Shown here piece after piece: positions 9,919-18,610 of a DNA stretch of 64,000 bases. The position numbers were made by a program, and so were the translations under genes. Numbering within the stretch: the first letter of the stretch is position 1; every line of letters starts with the position of its first letter. Source of the stretch: Rhizobium croatiense (lineage in GTDB: Bacteria > Pseudomonadota > Alphaproteobacteria > Rhizobiales > Rhizobiaceae); assembly GCF_019793465.1 (NCBI RefSeq), contig NZ_JAILYJ010000001.1, positions 186,001 through 250,000 of the forward strand. Direction: 5' to 3'. The notes under the pieces were generated by a model. That model was not told the origin of the DNA. It made no database searches and worked only from the letters and a program-made list of their open reading frames with translations.

Positions 9919-10325
9919 GGGAAATCCCTGATCAGTGAATGTTTCGTCTAACGGATAAATGGAACACCGGGCTCATCATCCCAGGTGGCATCGTCCGTGA
10001 AAATCGGGCCGGAATATTCCGTCTCGCGAAGCGGACGCGCATTGGGCTTGTCGCGTTTAAGAGTGAATGCCGCCGCCACGGCTTTTATCGCCAGTGGCCG
10101 ATAGTGAACGAGCAGATCCGGCTTTTGATCCTCACCCGTCTCCTTCTTGTGCATGTCACTCCCCATTTTGCGTTCGGCGCCGATAGCGGCCCCGGCAAGC
10201 TGCCGGCCGGTTGGGCGCTCCTCCATTGCAGGCAGATAACCTATCACAGGCGCAAATCGCGATCTTACTTGATTTTCGCCATTTGCAGGCTGTATGAACT
10301 TATTAATTCGCCCATGAGAGTTCAT
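9919..10325. promoter_or_regulatory. putA-putR divergent regulatory region
   Basis: This 407-base region separates the divergent starts of putA and putR. A direct repeat TTGCAGGC(A/T)G occurs at 10226-10235 and 10283-10292, and an inverted pair GCAAAT (10252-10257) and ATTTGC (10281-10286) lies between and beside the copies. These are reasonable candidates for PutR (Lrp-type) contact sites because such regulators bind several spaced, degenerate sites. Binding is inferred, not seen. An open frame running into putR from 9939 is non-coding upstream sequence. Confidence 0.4.
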
Positions 10326-10820
10326 ATGGCTGCAGAAACCGATATTTTTAGTGAATTGGACCAGTTCGACAGAAAGATCCTCGCCGCGCTCGCCGAGGAC
10401 GGCAGGCTATCGATCACCGATCTCGCCGCGCGGGTCGGATTGTCGAAGACGCCGTGCCAGATTCGCTTCAAGCGGCTGATCAGCGACGGCTATATCGAAG
10501 GCTTCAGGGCCGTCCTCAATCCATCGAAAATGCAGCTCGACCACATCGCCTTCGTCGAGGTGAAGCTCTCCGACACCCGCGAGGATGCGCTGAAAAGCTT
10601 CAATGAAGCGATCAAGAAGATCCGGGAAGTCGAAGAGTGCCACATGATCGCTGGTCGGTTCGATTATCTCCTGAAGATCCGCACCCGCGACATCGGCCGC
10701 TACCGCCGCGTGCTGGGCGAACGCATCTCGACGCTGCCCCATGTTGCCAACACCTCGACGAGTGTCGCGATGGAAACGATCAAGGAAGGCTGGGATAAGT
10801 TCGGTTCGAGCCTTTCATGA
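10326..10820 (+). CDS. putR: Lrp-type proline-responsive activator PutR
   Basis: The protein of 164 residues starts MAAETDIFSELDQFDRKI and has the Lrp/AsnC winged helix (LSITDLAARVGLSKTPCQIR) and RAM domain (ECHMIAGRFDYLLKIRTRD). In Agrobacterium and other alphaproteobacteria PutR is an Lrp-family protein encoded divergently from putA and activates it with proline; the arrangement is the same here. The longer open frame from 9939 is rejected because its first 129 codons show no Lrp similarity. An ATG at 10314 is an alternative start adding four residues. Confidence 0.9.
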   Translation: MAAETDIFSELDQFDRKILAALAEDGRLSITDLAARVGLSKTPCQIRFKRLISDGYIEGFRAVLNPSKMQLDHIAFVEVKLSDTREDALKSFNEAIKKIREVEECHMIAGRFDYLLKIRTRDIGRYRRVLGERISTLPHVANTSTSVAMETIKEGWDKFGSSLS

Positions 10821-10868
10821 TCATGAACGAATAAGCGGTTGCAATAGCGGCAATGTCTCCCAGGCAGT

Positions 10869-11249
10869 TCAGATGCCACTCGCTTTGCGTCCGCGTGCGC
10901 TCGGTTTCACCGGCACGCTTTTGCCGTACTCGTTCCACCACGCCGTCAACGCCTCCATCGTAGGGCCGAGGCCCCGCGCCTTTTGCGTGATCTCATATTC
11001 GACGCGCGGGGGAACCTCGGCAAAGACGGTGCGGGATATCAAGCCGTCCGCTTCGAGTTCGCGGAGTTGCGCCGTCAGCATGTGTTGGGTGATGCCGGGA
11101 ATAGTCTTTCTCAACTCGCCAAAACGGTAGACCCGCTGATTGAGCAGCCACATGATTTCCAGCTTCCATTTGCCGGAGAGCAGCGCGAACGCGCGCCGCA
11201 TCTCCTCATGCATATTGATTTCGCCATCGGCCATAGTCTGGTTTTCCAT
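10869..11249 (-). CDS. HxlR family winged-helix regulator
   Basis: The 126-residue protein shows the HxlR pattern FALLSGKWKLEIMWLLNQRVYRFGELRK (given here only as landmark residues 20-48), followed by PGITQHMLTAQLRELEADGL and the wing VPPRVEYEIT. HxlR proteins are small dimeric regulators, often repressors, that respond to aldehydes, quinones or redox stress. The gene is divergent from a DoxX-like/SDR gene pair, and a perfect inverted repeat lies in the shared intergenic region, so control of that pair and of itself is likely. The first ATG at 11249 and a second at 11234 are both possible starts. Confidence 0.9.
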   Translation of the reverse strand: MENQTMADGEINMHEEMRRAFALLSGKWKLEIMWLLNQRVYRFGELRKTIPGITQHMLTAQLRELEADGLISRTVFAEVPPRVEYEITQKARGLGPTMEALTAWWNEYGKSVPVKPSARGRKASGI

Positions 11250-11256
11250 ACTAGCA

Positions 11257-11278
11257 GCAAGTAATTCATCCTACTTGC
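11257..11278. promoter_or_regulatory. Inverted repeat, probable HxlR operator
   Basis: GCAAGTA at 11257-11263 and TACTTGC at 11272-11278 form a perfect 7+7 inverted repeat with an 8-base spacer. It sits just upstream of the HxlR start, between the two divergent genes. Spacing and position suit a dimeric winged-helix regulator. The assignment is inferred from position. Confidence 0.5.
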
Positions 11279-11403
11279 AAATATAAACCTTAGGCGACAT
11301 TTCTCTGCATGCACAAGGGAGCGCAGGAAAAGCGCCTCTCAAAACAAACAGACAGACCCGACAAGAGGAATGTTGCTGCGTCGGCAGCGACAGGGATGAA
11401 CTC

Positions 11404-11796
11404 ATGCCTGAATTTTACATGTACTGGATCAGCACGGCACTTCTATCCGTGCTCTACCTCGCCTCAGCCGCCATCTATGTCACCAAACGAGACAGGGTTC
11501 GCCAGGTTCTGGCGGAACTCGGATACCAAGCTTCCTATCTCATTCCGTTCATGATCGTCATCAAGGTTCTCGGCCCGGTCGCGATCCTTTCACGTGTCAG
11601 CGTGCCGCTCAGCGATCTCGCCTATGCCGGCATCTTCTTTCACCTGCTGCTCTCGGGCTTGGCGCATATCGGCATTCGAAAACCTGCCGGCGCCCTGCCC
11701 GCGGCGATCGGCCTCGCGCTATTGGTCACCTCGTTCATGACGCAGAACGACGCCCGCGACATGCCCTCCCCTTACGTCCAGGCCGCTGCGCTCTGA
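11404..11796 (+). CDS. DoxX-like integral membrane protein
   Basis: The 130-residue protein is built of four hydrophobic segments, beginning FYMYWISTALLSVLYLASAA and including LIPFMIVIKVLGPVAIL and AAIGLALLVTSFM. Pattern, length and the internal KxLG motif match the DoxX/DoxD-like family (DUF4345/DoxX_2 type), whose biochemical role is poorly defined. It is followed after 39 bases by an SDR gene in the same direction and is divergent from HxlR, so the three probably form one regulated stress unit. Confidence 0.8.
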   Translation: MPEFYMYWISTALLSVLYLASAAIYVTKRDRVRQVLAELGYQASYLIPFMIVIKVLGPVAILSRVSVPLSDLAYAGIFFHLLLSGLAHIGIRKPAGALPAAIGLALLVTSFMTQNDARDMPSPYVQAAAL

Positions 11797-11835
11797 CGTC
11801 TCGATGATTCCCAAGCCCCACCAATGGAGATACAC

Positions 11836-12582
11836 ATGGGTCGACTCAATGGAAAAGTTGCCATCGTCACAGGCGCAAGCCGCGGAATTGGCCGCGCCAC
11901 CGCAAAGCTCTTTGCTGCCGAAGGCGCGAAGGTCGCAATTCTCTCGCGCACATCAGAAGGCGTCGAGCGTGTCGTCGCTGACATCGTCGAGGCGGGCGGC
12001 GCGGCACTCGCCGTCGTCTGCGACGTCGGTGAAGCCGATCAGATCACGGCTGCGGTCAACAAGGTCGTCGTAGCCTATGGCCGCATCGACGTTCTTGTGA
12101 ACAATGCTTTCGACGGTTCCGCGGTCTCGTCTTCGATCATCGACCTCTCGGTCGAGCAACTGCAACGGAACTTCGATACCGGGCCGATCGCCTATCTGCT
12201 CTTTATGCAGGCCTGCTATCCTCACCTGAGAGAAAGCGGAGAAGGCCGGATCATCAACTTCGCCTCGATGGCCGCCACCAGCGGACTGGCTGGTTATGGC
12301 CCTTACAACATGGCCAAGGAAGCAGTGCGCGCGCTGACCCGCACGGCGGCACGCGAATGGGGTGCCGACAAGATCACAGTGAACAACGTTCTGCCGATCG
12401 CCGACACCTGGGGCGCCGCGGAAAAGGACGTGCCTCCGCCGACGAACGCGCTTGCGCGTTTCGGCTCACCGGAAGATGACATTGCCCCGGTGGTCCTGTT
12501 CCTTGCCAGCAAAGATTCGCAGTTCATCACGGGCTACAGTCTCACGCCCGACGGCGGCGCCATCATCGACAGCGCTCGGTAA
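11836..12582 (+). CDS. SDR family NAD(P)-dependent oxidoreductase
   Basis: This classical short-chain dehydrogenase of about 248 residues has the cofactor motif TGASRGIG at its N-terminus, the NN-A-type segment VNNAFDG, and a YxxxK site in GYGPYNMAKEAV. A serine precedes the tyrosine (MAATSGLAGYG). The C-terminus has the usual ITGYSLTPDGG ending. I prefer the ATG at 11836 because GGAG sits 5-7 bases before it; the ATG at 11824 would only add four residues. The substrate is unknown; co-transcription with the DoxX-like gene under HxlR suggests carbonyl or quinone stress. Confidence 0.92.
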   Translation: MGRLNGKVAIVTGASRGIGRATAKLFAAEGAKVAILSRTSEGVERVVADIVEAGGAALAVVCDVGEADQITAAVNKVVVAYGRIDVLVNNAFDGSAVSSSIIDLSVEQLQRNFDTGPIAYLLFMQACYPHLRESGEGRIINFASMAATSGLAGYGPYNMAKEAVRALTRTAAREWGADKITVNNVLPIADTWGAAEKDVPPPTNALARFGSPEDDIAPVVLFLASKDSQFITGYSLTPDGGAIIDSAR

Positions 12583-12651
12583 TCGCCGGTGAGCGAGGGG
12601 GCGCAACAGGTTCCGCCCCTTGAAGCGGCCCGGTGTGCTTTCGGGGTTACC

Positions 12652-12984
12652 CTACGACGGTAGCGAAAGGCTTCGACGAAGGCAGGCGATCTTTGCTACT
12701 TCAAGCCCTGGCGAAACCTCGCCCTCTTCTACGGCGATTACCACTGGGGAGGATTGATCCGGCCCGGCCGCTTCGGCACTGGTTTCCAGCCGCTGCTCGT
12801 ACGGGGAGAATTTCCGGTGCGTATCGAACGGATCTGACAGACTTACGTGTAACGACCCACCTGACTGGATTGCCCGGTCGGCTTCGTGATCGCGACCTTT
12901 TTCGATCGAGATTATGAAACCGTACTTTTCCAGGAATTCAAATATTGTAGGAGGGTGGCGCTGAAGACGCTCCATTGTCATCAT
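12652..12984 (-). CDS. Small hypothetical protein, second gene of a two-gene unit
   Basis: The 110-codon frame starts ATGATG at 12984, seven bases after the stop of the upstream membrane-protein gene, with a GGAG just before it. This looks like translational coupling. The product is hydrophilic, without signal peptide or membrane segment (MMTMERLQRHPPTIFEFLEK start). I do not recognise a family. Confidence rests on the coupled start and ordinary codon composition; a chance frame is possible. Confidence 0.5.
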   Translation of the reverse strand: MMTMERLQRHPPTIFEFLEKYGFIISIEKGRDHEADRAIQSGGSLHVSLSDPFDTHRKFSPYEQRLETSAEAAGPDQSSPVVIAVEEGEVSPGLEVAKIACLRRSLSLPS

Positions 12985-12991
12985 CTCCGGA

Positions 12992-13459
12992 TCACGGTCG
13001 TAGGGGTGCCATTGGCGCGGTTTGGTCGCTCCTGTCGTCGACCGGTGTTTCTTGCCACGTTCCCCTTGCTCCCGAAAGCATATCGCCTAGCTGGCTTCCC
13101 TGTTTCCGTGCCCAGTCTGCGCTGTCATTGGTCAGCCGATAGACAACAAAACCGGTTTCGTTGTCTCCGGGCATGAAACCGGAGCCCCAAGATTCTTCCA
13201 GGCGGTATTCGATTTCAGCCACTTCAAGTGGTTCGGGAACGCGTGCGAGAAGGTTGTTTCGCTCCCCAACTTTGATGGCAACGTATGGCAGTGCGACAGC
13301 GCCCAGACCACAAGCTATGATGACGCTTCTTAAAACGAATTGGTTGGGTTGTGTCCGTCGCCAGATACGGCGCAACCCAAGAAAGACAATTGCTATGGCG
13401 GCGATGAACAGCAGGGCGCAAATGGCGAGCACGACCAGCGTAAAAACGATGAAACTCAT
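12992..13459 (-). CDS. Hypothetical membrane-anchored protein
   Basis: The 155-residue protein has two N-terminal hydrophobic segments (residues about 3-29 and 44-62) separated by a basic loop RRIWRRTQPNQ. A soluble domain follows that contains EVAEIEYRLEESWGSGF and ETGFVVYRLTNDSADW. The domain is probably periplasmic or cytoplasmic depending on topology, which the basic loop suggests is N-out/C-out. No known family is recognised. It is coupled to the small gene downstream and converges on the SDR gene. Confidence 0.65.
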   Translation of the reverse strand: MSFIVFTLVVLAICALLFIAAIAIVFLGLRRIWRRTQPNQFVLRSVIIACGLGAVALPYVAIKVGERNNLLARVPEPLEVAEIEYRLEESWGSGFMPGDNETGFVVYRLTNDSADWARKQGSQLGDMLSGARGTWQETPVDDRSDQTAPMAPLRP

Positions 13460-13602
13460 ATGGACTCGTAACTTGTCGCGGACATGATTGGATTCTCAAA
13501 TAGGCGTGCGGATATTGAAATTGTGTATGCCTGACAACGTTCTACAATGGAGACAATGTCCGTTTATAGCGCATTGCTACCGAAATATAGAATGAGGAGC
13601 AG

Positions 13603-15255
13603 ATGGATCAGGCTAACAGCTCGCCACCATTGGCGAACGAACAACGGGAAGCACGCAGGCTTCAATTTCTCCCCTGGGAGCGCATCGCGGCGGACCTCGA
13701 CCATCCCGCTCATCTTGCCCGCAAAGCCGCGCTCATGCAATCCTGCGGCGCGGAGCTGGCCGAGACCTCCTACATCGCCGAGAATGCCGCGGTCTTCACC
13801 GAAAGCCTGGTGATGGGCGAGCGGTCATGGATCGCGGGGCATGCGCTCGTGCGCGGCCAAGTCTCACTCGGCGACGATTGCTCCGTCAATCCCTATGCCT
13901 GTATTTCCGGTAAGGTGACGTGCGGCAATGGGGTCCGCATTGCCTCGCACGCTTCGATCGTCGGCTTCAATCACGGCTTCGACGATCCTGATCTGCCGAT
14001 ACACCGTCAGGGCGTCATCAGCCTCGGCATCGTGATCGGTGACGATGTGTGGATCGGCGCCAATTGCGTGATCCTCGATGGCGTTACGATTGGAAACGGC
14101 GCGGTCATTGCTGCCGGCGCGGTCGTCACGGGAGATATTCCCCCCGTGGCGATCGCCGGTGGCGTCCCCGCCCGAGTGCTGTGGCATCGGGGCTCGGCGG
14201 CCGGCAAACCCAACGCGGGGGACATTGAAGATCGACTGATCAAGCTTGGGCAGAAGGCGAAGGAGCAATGGCCGGACATTCTCGCGCGCTGGAAAACGGA
14301 AGCGGGTTATGAATCACTGGAAGCGGACGGCGTGAGGAGACCGGCAATCCGGCATCTATGTGATGCGATCGAGATCGCCGCCGGCTTCGGCCATCTGCCG
14401 CCGGGCCTCGATGCGTCGGAGACCATCGAGCGCCTGCAAGGGATCCAGGACCGGGAGACCGGCCTTTTCCCGGAAGAACATGCGCCTGCGCATGGGACGC
14501 TGCTGAGAGATGATCCGAAGGCGCTCTACAATGTCCTGTCGGTCGGCTATGCGCTTGAACTGCTCGGCTCACGTCCGCGGTGCCCTGTCCACGCGGCTGC
14601 GCTCGAAGCCGCAGAGCTCGACGAATGGCTGAGAGCGCTGCCCTGGCAAAGCCGGGCGTGGCATGCCGGCAGCGTGGTCGATGCGATCGGCACCGCCATG
14701 TATTTCAACGCAAGGTATTTCGGCATTCGGCAATCGCGGCAGGCGCTATTCGAATGGCTAAACCGCCATGTCAACATTGTCTCCGGCTTGTGGGGCGAGC
14801 CGACGGCGCTGGAGGGATGGCTCCAGCCGGTGAACGGCTTTTATCGCCTGACGCGTGGCACCTATGCCCAGTTCGGCAATGCGCTTCCGCACCCGCACGC
14901 GTCGCTTGAGACAATTCACCTCAATTATCGCAGCCACAAGGGCTTCGTTGGCGCGACATACAATGCGTGTAACCTGCTGGATACGATCCATCCCCTGCTG
15001 CTGATTGCCCGGCAGACCGATTATAGGCGCACAGATGGCGAGAAGATCGCGCGCAATCTCATATTGATGGCTCCGGACAGATGGCGGGACGGCGAGGGAT
15101 TTCCTTTCGCCGACGATGGCGAACCCAGTCTACAGGGGACGGAGATGTGGCTTTCCGTCATTCACCTGGCAGCCGATTTCCTCGGCCTTGCGGATCAGTT
15201 CGCCTTCGTTCCCAAAGGTGTGCACCGGACGGCAACTCCCGGGCTCGGCCTGTGA
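13603..15255 (+). CDS. Hexapeptide-repeat acyltransferase fused to an alpha-helical domain
   Basis: The 550-residue protein has two parts. Residues about 50-200 form a left-handed beta-helix of hexapeptide repeats (SYIAENAAVFTESLVMGERS onward), with VIGDDVWIGANCVILDGVTI and AVVTGDIPPVAIAGGVPARV, the hallmark of the maltose/galactoside O-acetyltransferase class; His-containing FNHGFD is in the acetyltransferase loop. Residues about 230-550 are helical, with repeated aromatic and acidic positions (for example SVGYALELLG and VVDAIGTAMYF), and look like an alpha/alpha toroid. A GAGGAG precedes the ATG closely. Both halves are intact. A role in modifying a polysaccharide or small sugar is possible but unproven. 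Confidence 0.75.
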   Translation: MDQANSSPPLANEQREARRLQFLPWERIAADLDHPAHLARKAALMQSCGAELAETSYIAENAAVFTESLVMGERSWIAGHALVRGQVSLGDDCSVNPYACISGKVTCGNGVRIASHASIVGFNHGFDDPDLPIHRQGVISLGIVIGDDVWIGANCVILDGVTIGNGAVIAAGAVVTGDIPPVAIAGGVPARVLWHRGSAAGKPNAGDIEDRLIKLGQKAKEQWPDILARWKTEAGYESLEADGVRRPAIRHLCDAIEIAAGFGHLPPGLDASETIERLQGIQDRETGLFPEEHAPAHGTLLRDDPKALYNVLSVGYALELLGSRPRCPVHAAALEAAELDEWLRALPWQSRAWHAGSVVDAIGTAMYFNARYFGIRQSRQALFEWLNRHVNIVSGLWGEPTALEGWLQPVNGFYRLTRGTYAQFGNALPHPHASLETIHLNYRSHKGFVGATYNACNLLDTIHPLLLIARQTDYRRTDGEKIARNLILMAPDRWRDGEGFPFADDGEPSLQGTEMWLSVIHLAADFLGLADQFAFVPKGVHRTATPGLGL

Positions 15256-16143
15256 TCAACCGTGCAGCGCGGCCGTCAACCAGGCGGCGGCGAGATTGCG
15301 CGCATTGCTTCGCTTGGCCTTGACGGGCACGATCACGTTGTAGCGGTCCTCGGCGGCAAGCTCGCTTGCCTCAGCGCTCACCAGGGTTCCGTCCTCCAGG
15401 AAGGTGCCGATCAGCATGCGCCATCCTAGGGCGATTCCCTGCCCCGCGCGCGCGGCGGCGATGGTCTCGGTATAATGGTTGAAGCGAAGCGACGGTTTGA
15501 TCTCGATATTGGCGCCGGTGAGCGATACCCATTGCGACCAGCTGTACCAGGAACGATCGAGGACATCCGTCTCGATGAATTCGTCGGCCGAGCCCAGCGG
15601 CCCATCTGCCCGCCGGTTGAGATAGTCGGGCGAACAGACAGGAGTAATGACGTCGCCGCGCGAGGCGATTACCGTACCATCGCTGAAGGGAGGCATGCCG
15701 TAGCGGATGGCCACGTCGATCTCCCCGTCGTCGAGAGCGATCGGACTGTCCTGAGAGATCACCCGCACCAAAATCCCGGGATTTGCCTTGCGGAACTCCG
15801 CCAGCCTCGGCAGCAGCCAAAAGGACGAGAATGCGACGGTCGCCCCGATCGTCACGACATCCTGGCCGCGCGACTGAATCGCCTCCACGCTTTCTGCGAT
15901 ATCGCCGAAGCTCTTGGCGAGGGTTGCCCCAAGGTTGACGCAAGCCGCGGTCGGCTCGATCGCCCGGTGCTTGCGCAGGAACAGCGGCTGGCCAAGCTCC
16001 TCCTCGAGGGCAGCGATCTGCCGGCTGACCGCGGCCTGGGTGACGCCGAGTTCGCCTGCCGCAAGCGTGAAGCTTTTCCGCCTGAGCACCGCTTCCAGCG
16101 TCACCAGCGCCGTCAGCGAGGGAAGCCGCCTTCGAAACTGCAT
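15256..16143 (-). CDS. LysR family transcriptional regulator (GcvA-like)
   Basis: The protein of 295 residues starts MQFRRRLPSLTALVTLEAVL and has the LysR helix-turn-helix (LAAGELGVTQAAVSRQIAAL) followed by a periplasmic-binding-like effector domain. I chose the ATG at 16143 because AGGAGG lies 6-11 bases upstream; the longer frame from 16221 enters the promoter. It is divergent from the Rieske oxygenase gene 108 bases away and abuts the convergent acyltransferase gene. LysR proteins usually control the divergent neighbour, so this is the likely regulator of the Rieske-reductase-M24 operon. Confidence 0.93.
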   Translation of the reverse strand: MQFRRRLPSLTALVTLEAVLRRKSFTLAAGELGVTQAAVSRQIAALEEELGQPLFLRKHRAIEPTAACVNLGATLAKSFGDIAESVEAIQSRGQDVVTIGATVAFSSFWLLPRLAEFRKANPGILVRVISQDSPIALDDGEIDVAIRYGMPPFSDGTVIASRGDVITPVCSPDYLNRRADGPLGSADEFIETDVLDRSWYSWSQWVSLTGANIEIKPSLRFNHYTETIAAARAGQGIALGWRMLIGTFLEDGTLVSAEASELAAEDRYNVIVPVKAKRSNARNLAAAWLTAALHG

Positions 16144-16156
16144 CTCAATCCTCCTC

Positions 16157-16193
16157 GCATAAAAAAAAGTCATGCGAACGTGATTTTTTATGC
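16157..16193. promoter_or_regulatory. AT-rich inverted repeat between LysR gene and Rieske operon
   Basis: GCATAAAAAA at 16157-16166 and TTTTTTATGC at 16184-16193 form perfect ten-base arms around a 17-base spacer that contains GTCATGCGAACGTGA. It lies directly upstream of the LysR start, in the only space between the divergent genes. It is a good candidate for the LysR recognition and activation site; binding is inferred. Confidence 0.5.
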
Positions 16194-16251
16194 CGTTGAA
16201 ACCTTGTAACTGCAAGCGCAATCTGGGGAAACTCTCACATAAGAGGTTCTC

Positions 16252-17505
16252 ATGCTAAACAAGCTTCCATCTTCCATTTCAGCCCTTCTCGACGCTCGCG
16301 CCGATGGCCACTCCCTACCGGCCGGGCTATACACCAGGGAAGATGTGTTCGAAGCTGACATTGACGTCTTCTTCCACAAGCACTGGATCTGCGTTGGCCT
16401 CGACTGTGACGTCCCAGAACCCGGTGACGCCACGGTGATTGATATCGGCAAGACAAGCCTGATTCTCCTGCGCGACGACGACGGCGAACTCCGCGTGCTG
16501 CACAATGTCTGCCGCCATCGCGGCTCTCGCCTTCTCGATCCGGGCAAGACGATTGTCTCTAAGCTCGTCTGTCCCTATCACACCTGGACCTATGAGCTGA
16601 CCGGGGAGCTCAGCTACGCGCCCCATATGGGCAAGGATTTCGACAAGGACTGCCACGGCCTGAAACCCGTCACCTTCAAGTCCATCGGTGGGCTGATCTA
16701 TGTATGCCTCTCCGATAATCCGCCGGAAGACATCGCTCTCCTCGAGCAGACGATGACGGAGCGCCTCGCTCCCTACGACATCCGCAATGCCAAGATCGCT
16801 CACCAGACAGACGTCGTCGAGGACGGCAACTGGAAGCTGACGATGGAGAACAATCGCGAATGCTACCATTGCTCCGCGAATCATCCGGAACTTTGCGTCT
16901 CCTTCGTCGACCTCGATTTCGGCTTCGATCCGGAAACGCTGAGCCCCGAGGATCGTGAGGAGGCCGAGGAGCATTTCCGGCTCTACGAAGAGCGGACCAA
17001 GGCATGGGAAGTCGACGGCTTTCCCTCGGCAGCCGTTGAGCAGCTCGCCGACTGCGCCACGAACTTTCGCACGCAACGGCTGATCATCGCTGGCGCCGGT
17101 GAATCCCAGACCCATGACGCCACCGCCGCATCGTCCAAACTGCTCGGGCAGATGACCCGGAAGGATCTCGGCGACACGCATCTCTGGGGCCACAACAGCT
17201 GGAACCACTTCATGGGCGACCATGCGGTCGTGGCGATCGTCATTCCGCTATCGGCCGGCAAGACGCTGGTCCGCACCAAATGGCTGGTACACAAGGACGC
17301 CGTCGAAGGGATCGACTACGATCTCGACAAGCTGACGGATGTCTGGATTCAGACGACGGACCAGGATGCCGACCTCGTTGCCCGCTCGCATGCCGGCACG
17401 CTCGATCCCGCCTATCGGCCGGGCCCCTACTCCCGCTTCTCCGAGACCAACCTCGACAAGTTCGCCGCCTGGTACATCGATCGGATGCGCGCCCATGGAT
17501 ACTAG
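16252..17505 (+). CDS. Rieske non-heme iron oxygenase, betaine N-demethylase type (GbcA/Stc2-like)
   Basis: The 417-residue alpha subunit starts with the LPAGLYTREDVFEADIDVFF segment shared by glycine betaine (GbcA) and proline betaine (Stc2) demethylases. The Rieske centre is CRHRG...CPYHTW near residues 88-110, and the mononuclear iron site begins NNRECYHCSANHPEL. Enzymes of this class hydroxylate an N-methyl group, which leaves as formaldehyde. The reductase overlaps its end by 11 bases. The family is certain; the exact betaine (glycine, proline, hydroxyproline or other) is inferred from context, where a proline-type substrate fits best. Confidence 0.88.
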   Translation: MLNKLPSSISALLDARADGHSLPAGLYTREDVFEADIDVFFHKHWICVGLDCDVPEPGDATVIDIGKTSLILLRDDDGELRVLHNVCRHRGSRLLDPGKTIVSKLVCPYHTWTYELTGELSYAPHMGKDFDKDCHGLKPVTFKSIGGLIYVCLSDNPPEDIALLEQTMTERLAPYDIRNAKIAHQTDVVEDGNWKLTMENNRECYHCSANHPELCVSFVDLDFGFDPETLSPEDREEAEEHFRLYEERTKAWEVDGFPSAAVEQLADCATNFRTQRLIIAGAGESQTHDATAASSKLLGQMTRKDLGDTHLWGHNSWNHFMGDHAVVAIVIPLSAGKTLVRTKWLVHKDAVEGIDYDLDKLTDVWIQTTDQDADLVARSHAGTLDPAYRPGPYSRFSETNLDKFAAWYIDRMRAHGY

Positions 17506-18583
17506 GAGCCCGCAGGGCTTGTCCGTTAAAGCCACCCCCGCCGACCTCTGGGATCCCGAGGAAGACGACGCACTCGTCTGCCTCGACGTCCAGCAGGAGA
17601 CCCATGACGTCAAGACCTTCACCTTCGCATCCCGCGATGGCAAGCGTTTCGCGTTTAAGGCCGGGCAGTATTTCCTGTTCGACCTCGAACACAATGGAGA
17701 GGCTGAAAGCCGGTGCTACAGCATCTCCTCATCGCCGCATCGCACGAACGCTTTTTCGGTAACGGTGAAACGCGTTCCAGGCGGCAAGATTTCCAACTGG
17801 CTGCACGATACGCTGGTGGCCGGAGCATCGGTCAAGGCGAACGGCCCGCTCGGCCATTTCGTGCGATCCGGCACGGGCCAAAAGCTCCTGCTGCTCTCCG
17901 GCGGTTCCGGCATTACGCCTGTCATGTCCATTCTGCGAGAGATCGCCGATAGCTGCGAACCGGCCGATGTCGTCTTCATGCACGCCGCTCGCACGCCGCA
18001 GGATCTGATCTTCCGCGACGAGTTCGCCTGCATCGCCCGCAGGGTGAAAGGTCTTCGGCTGCACTTTCTTCCCGAGACCGTCGTCGGCGAAGCATCGTGG
18101 CCGGGGCTGACCGGCCGTATTTCGGCGGAGTATATGCGGCTTGCGGTACCCGACATCGCCGACCGCACCGTGATGTGCTGCGGCCCCGCTCCGTTTATGG
18201 CGGCGGCGCGCCGTATTGCCGGCGAACTCGGCGTGCCCACTTCGAACTATGTGGAAGAAAGCTTCGACGCCGCAGTGATCGATGAGCCGGAGATCCCCGC
18301 CGTTCAAGAGGCGGCCGCCAAGGTTTTCCAGGTCACCTTCTCGAAGCAGGCCCGCAACATCGACGTATCGGGCGATCAGAGCGTGCTTTCCTGCGCCAAG
18401 AAATCAGGCGTCAGGATTCCATCCTCTTGCGCCAACGGCGTCTGCGGCACCTGCAAGTCGAAGCTGACTTCGGGCACGGTCGATATGAACCACAATGGTG
18501 GGATCCGCCAGAGGGAAATCGACGCCGGCTTCTTCCTGCCGTGCTGCTCCAAGCCGCTCAGCGATCTCGTCATCGAGCGCTGA
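17495..18583 (+). CDS. Ferredoxin-type oxidoreductase, electron donor of the Rieske demethylase (GbcB/Stc-like)
   Basis: The protein of 362 residues has an FAD-binding beta-barrel (RCYSISSSP, residues about 75-83), an NAD-binding domain (LLLLSGGSGITPVMSILREI), and a C-terminal plant-type [2Fe-2S] domain with CANGVCGTCKSK and a later cysteine in FLPCCSK. It would pass electrons from NAD(P)H to the oxygenase encoded just upstream. The start at 17495 overlaps the oxygenase stop; the longer frame from 17339 lies inside the oxygenase gene and is rejected. Translational coupling implies matched synthesis of the two proteins. Confidence 0.9.
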   Translation: MDTRSPQGLSVKATPADLWDPEEDDALVCLDVQQETHDVKTFTFASRDGKRFAFKAGQYFLFDLEHNGEAESRCYSISSSPHRTNAFSVTVKRVPGGKISNWLHDTLVAGASVKANGPLGHFVRSGTGQKLLLLSGGSGITPVMSILREIADSCEPADVVFMHAARTPQDLIFRDEFACIARRVKGLRLHFLPETVVGEASWPGLTGRISAEYMRLAVPDIADRTVMCCGPAPFMAAARRIAGELGVPTSNYVEESFDAAVIDEPEIPAVQEAAAKVFQVTFSKQARNIDVSGDQSVLSCAKKSGVRIPSSCANGVCGTCKSKLTSGTVDMNHNGGIRQREIDAGFFLPCCSKPLSDLVIER

Positions 18584-18610
18584 AGGTCGGTCACCTCACC
18601 CTATTCACGG

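Noticed and set aside
6391..9951. A 1186-codon open frame antisense to putA
   Set aside because: It mirrors putA codon by codon in a GC-rich genome and shows no family motifs; putA itself has all expected catalytic motifs.
9939..10325. N-terminal extension of PutR
   Set aside because: The extra 129 codons are not Lrp-like and cover the divergent putA-putR promoter.
12597..12620. GC hairpin after the SDR gene as a terminator
   Set aside because: The arms need a bulge (GGGGGCG with CGCCCC) and no T-run follows, so the evidence is too weak to list.
16252..18583. Naming the Rieske pair gbcAB outright
   Set aside because: The sequence supports the betaine demethylase family, but not glycine betaine over proline-type betaines; no sarcosine oxidase or dimethylglycine demethylase genes are nearby.
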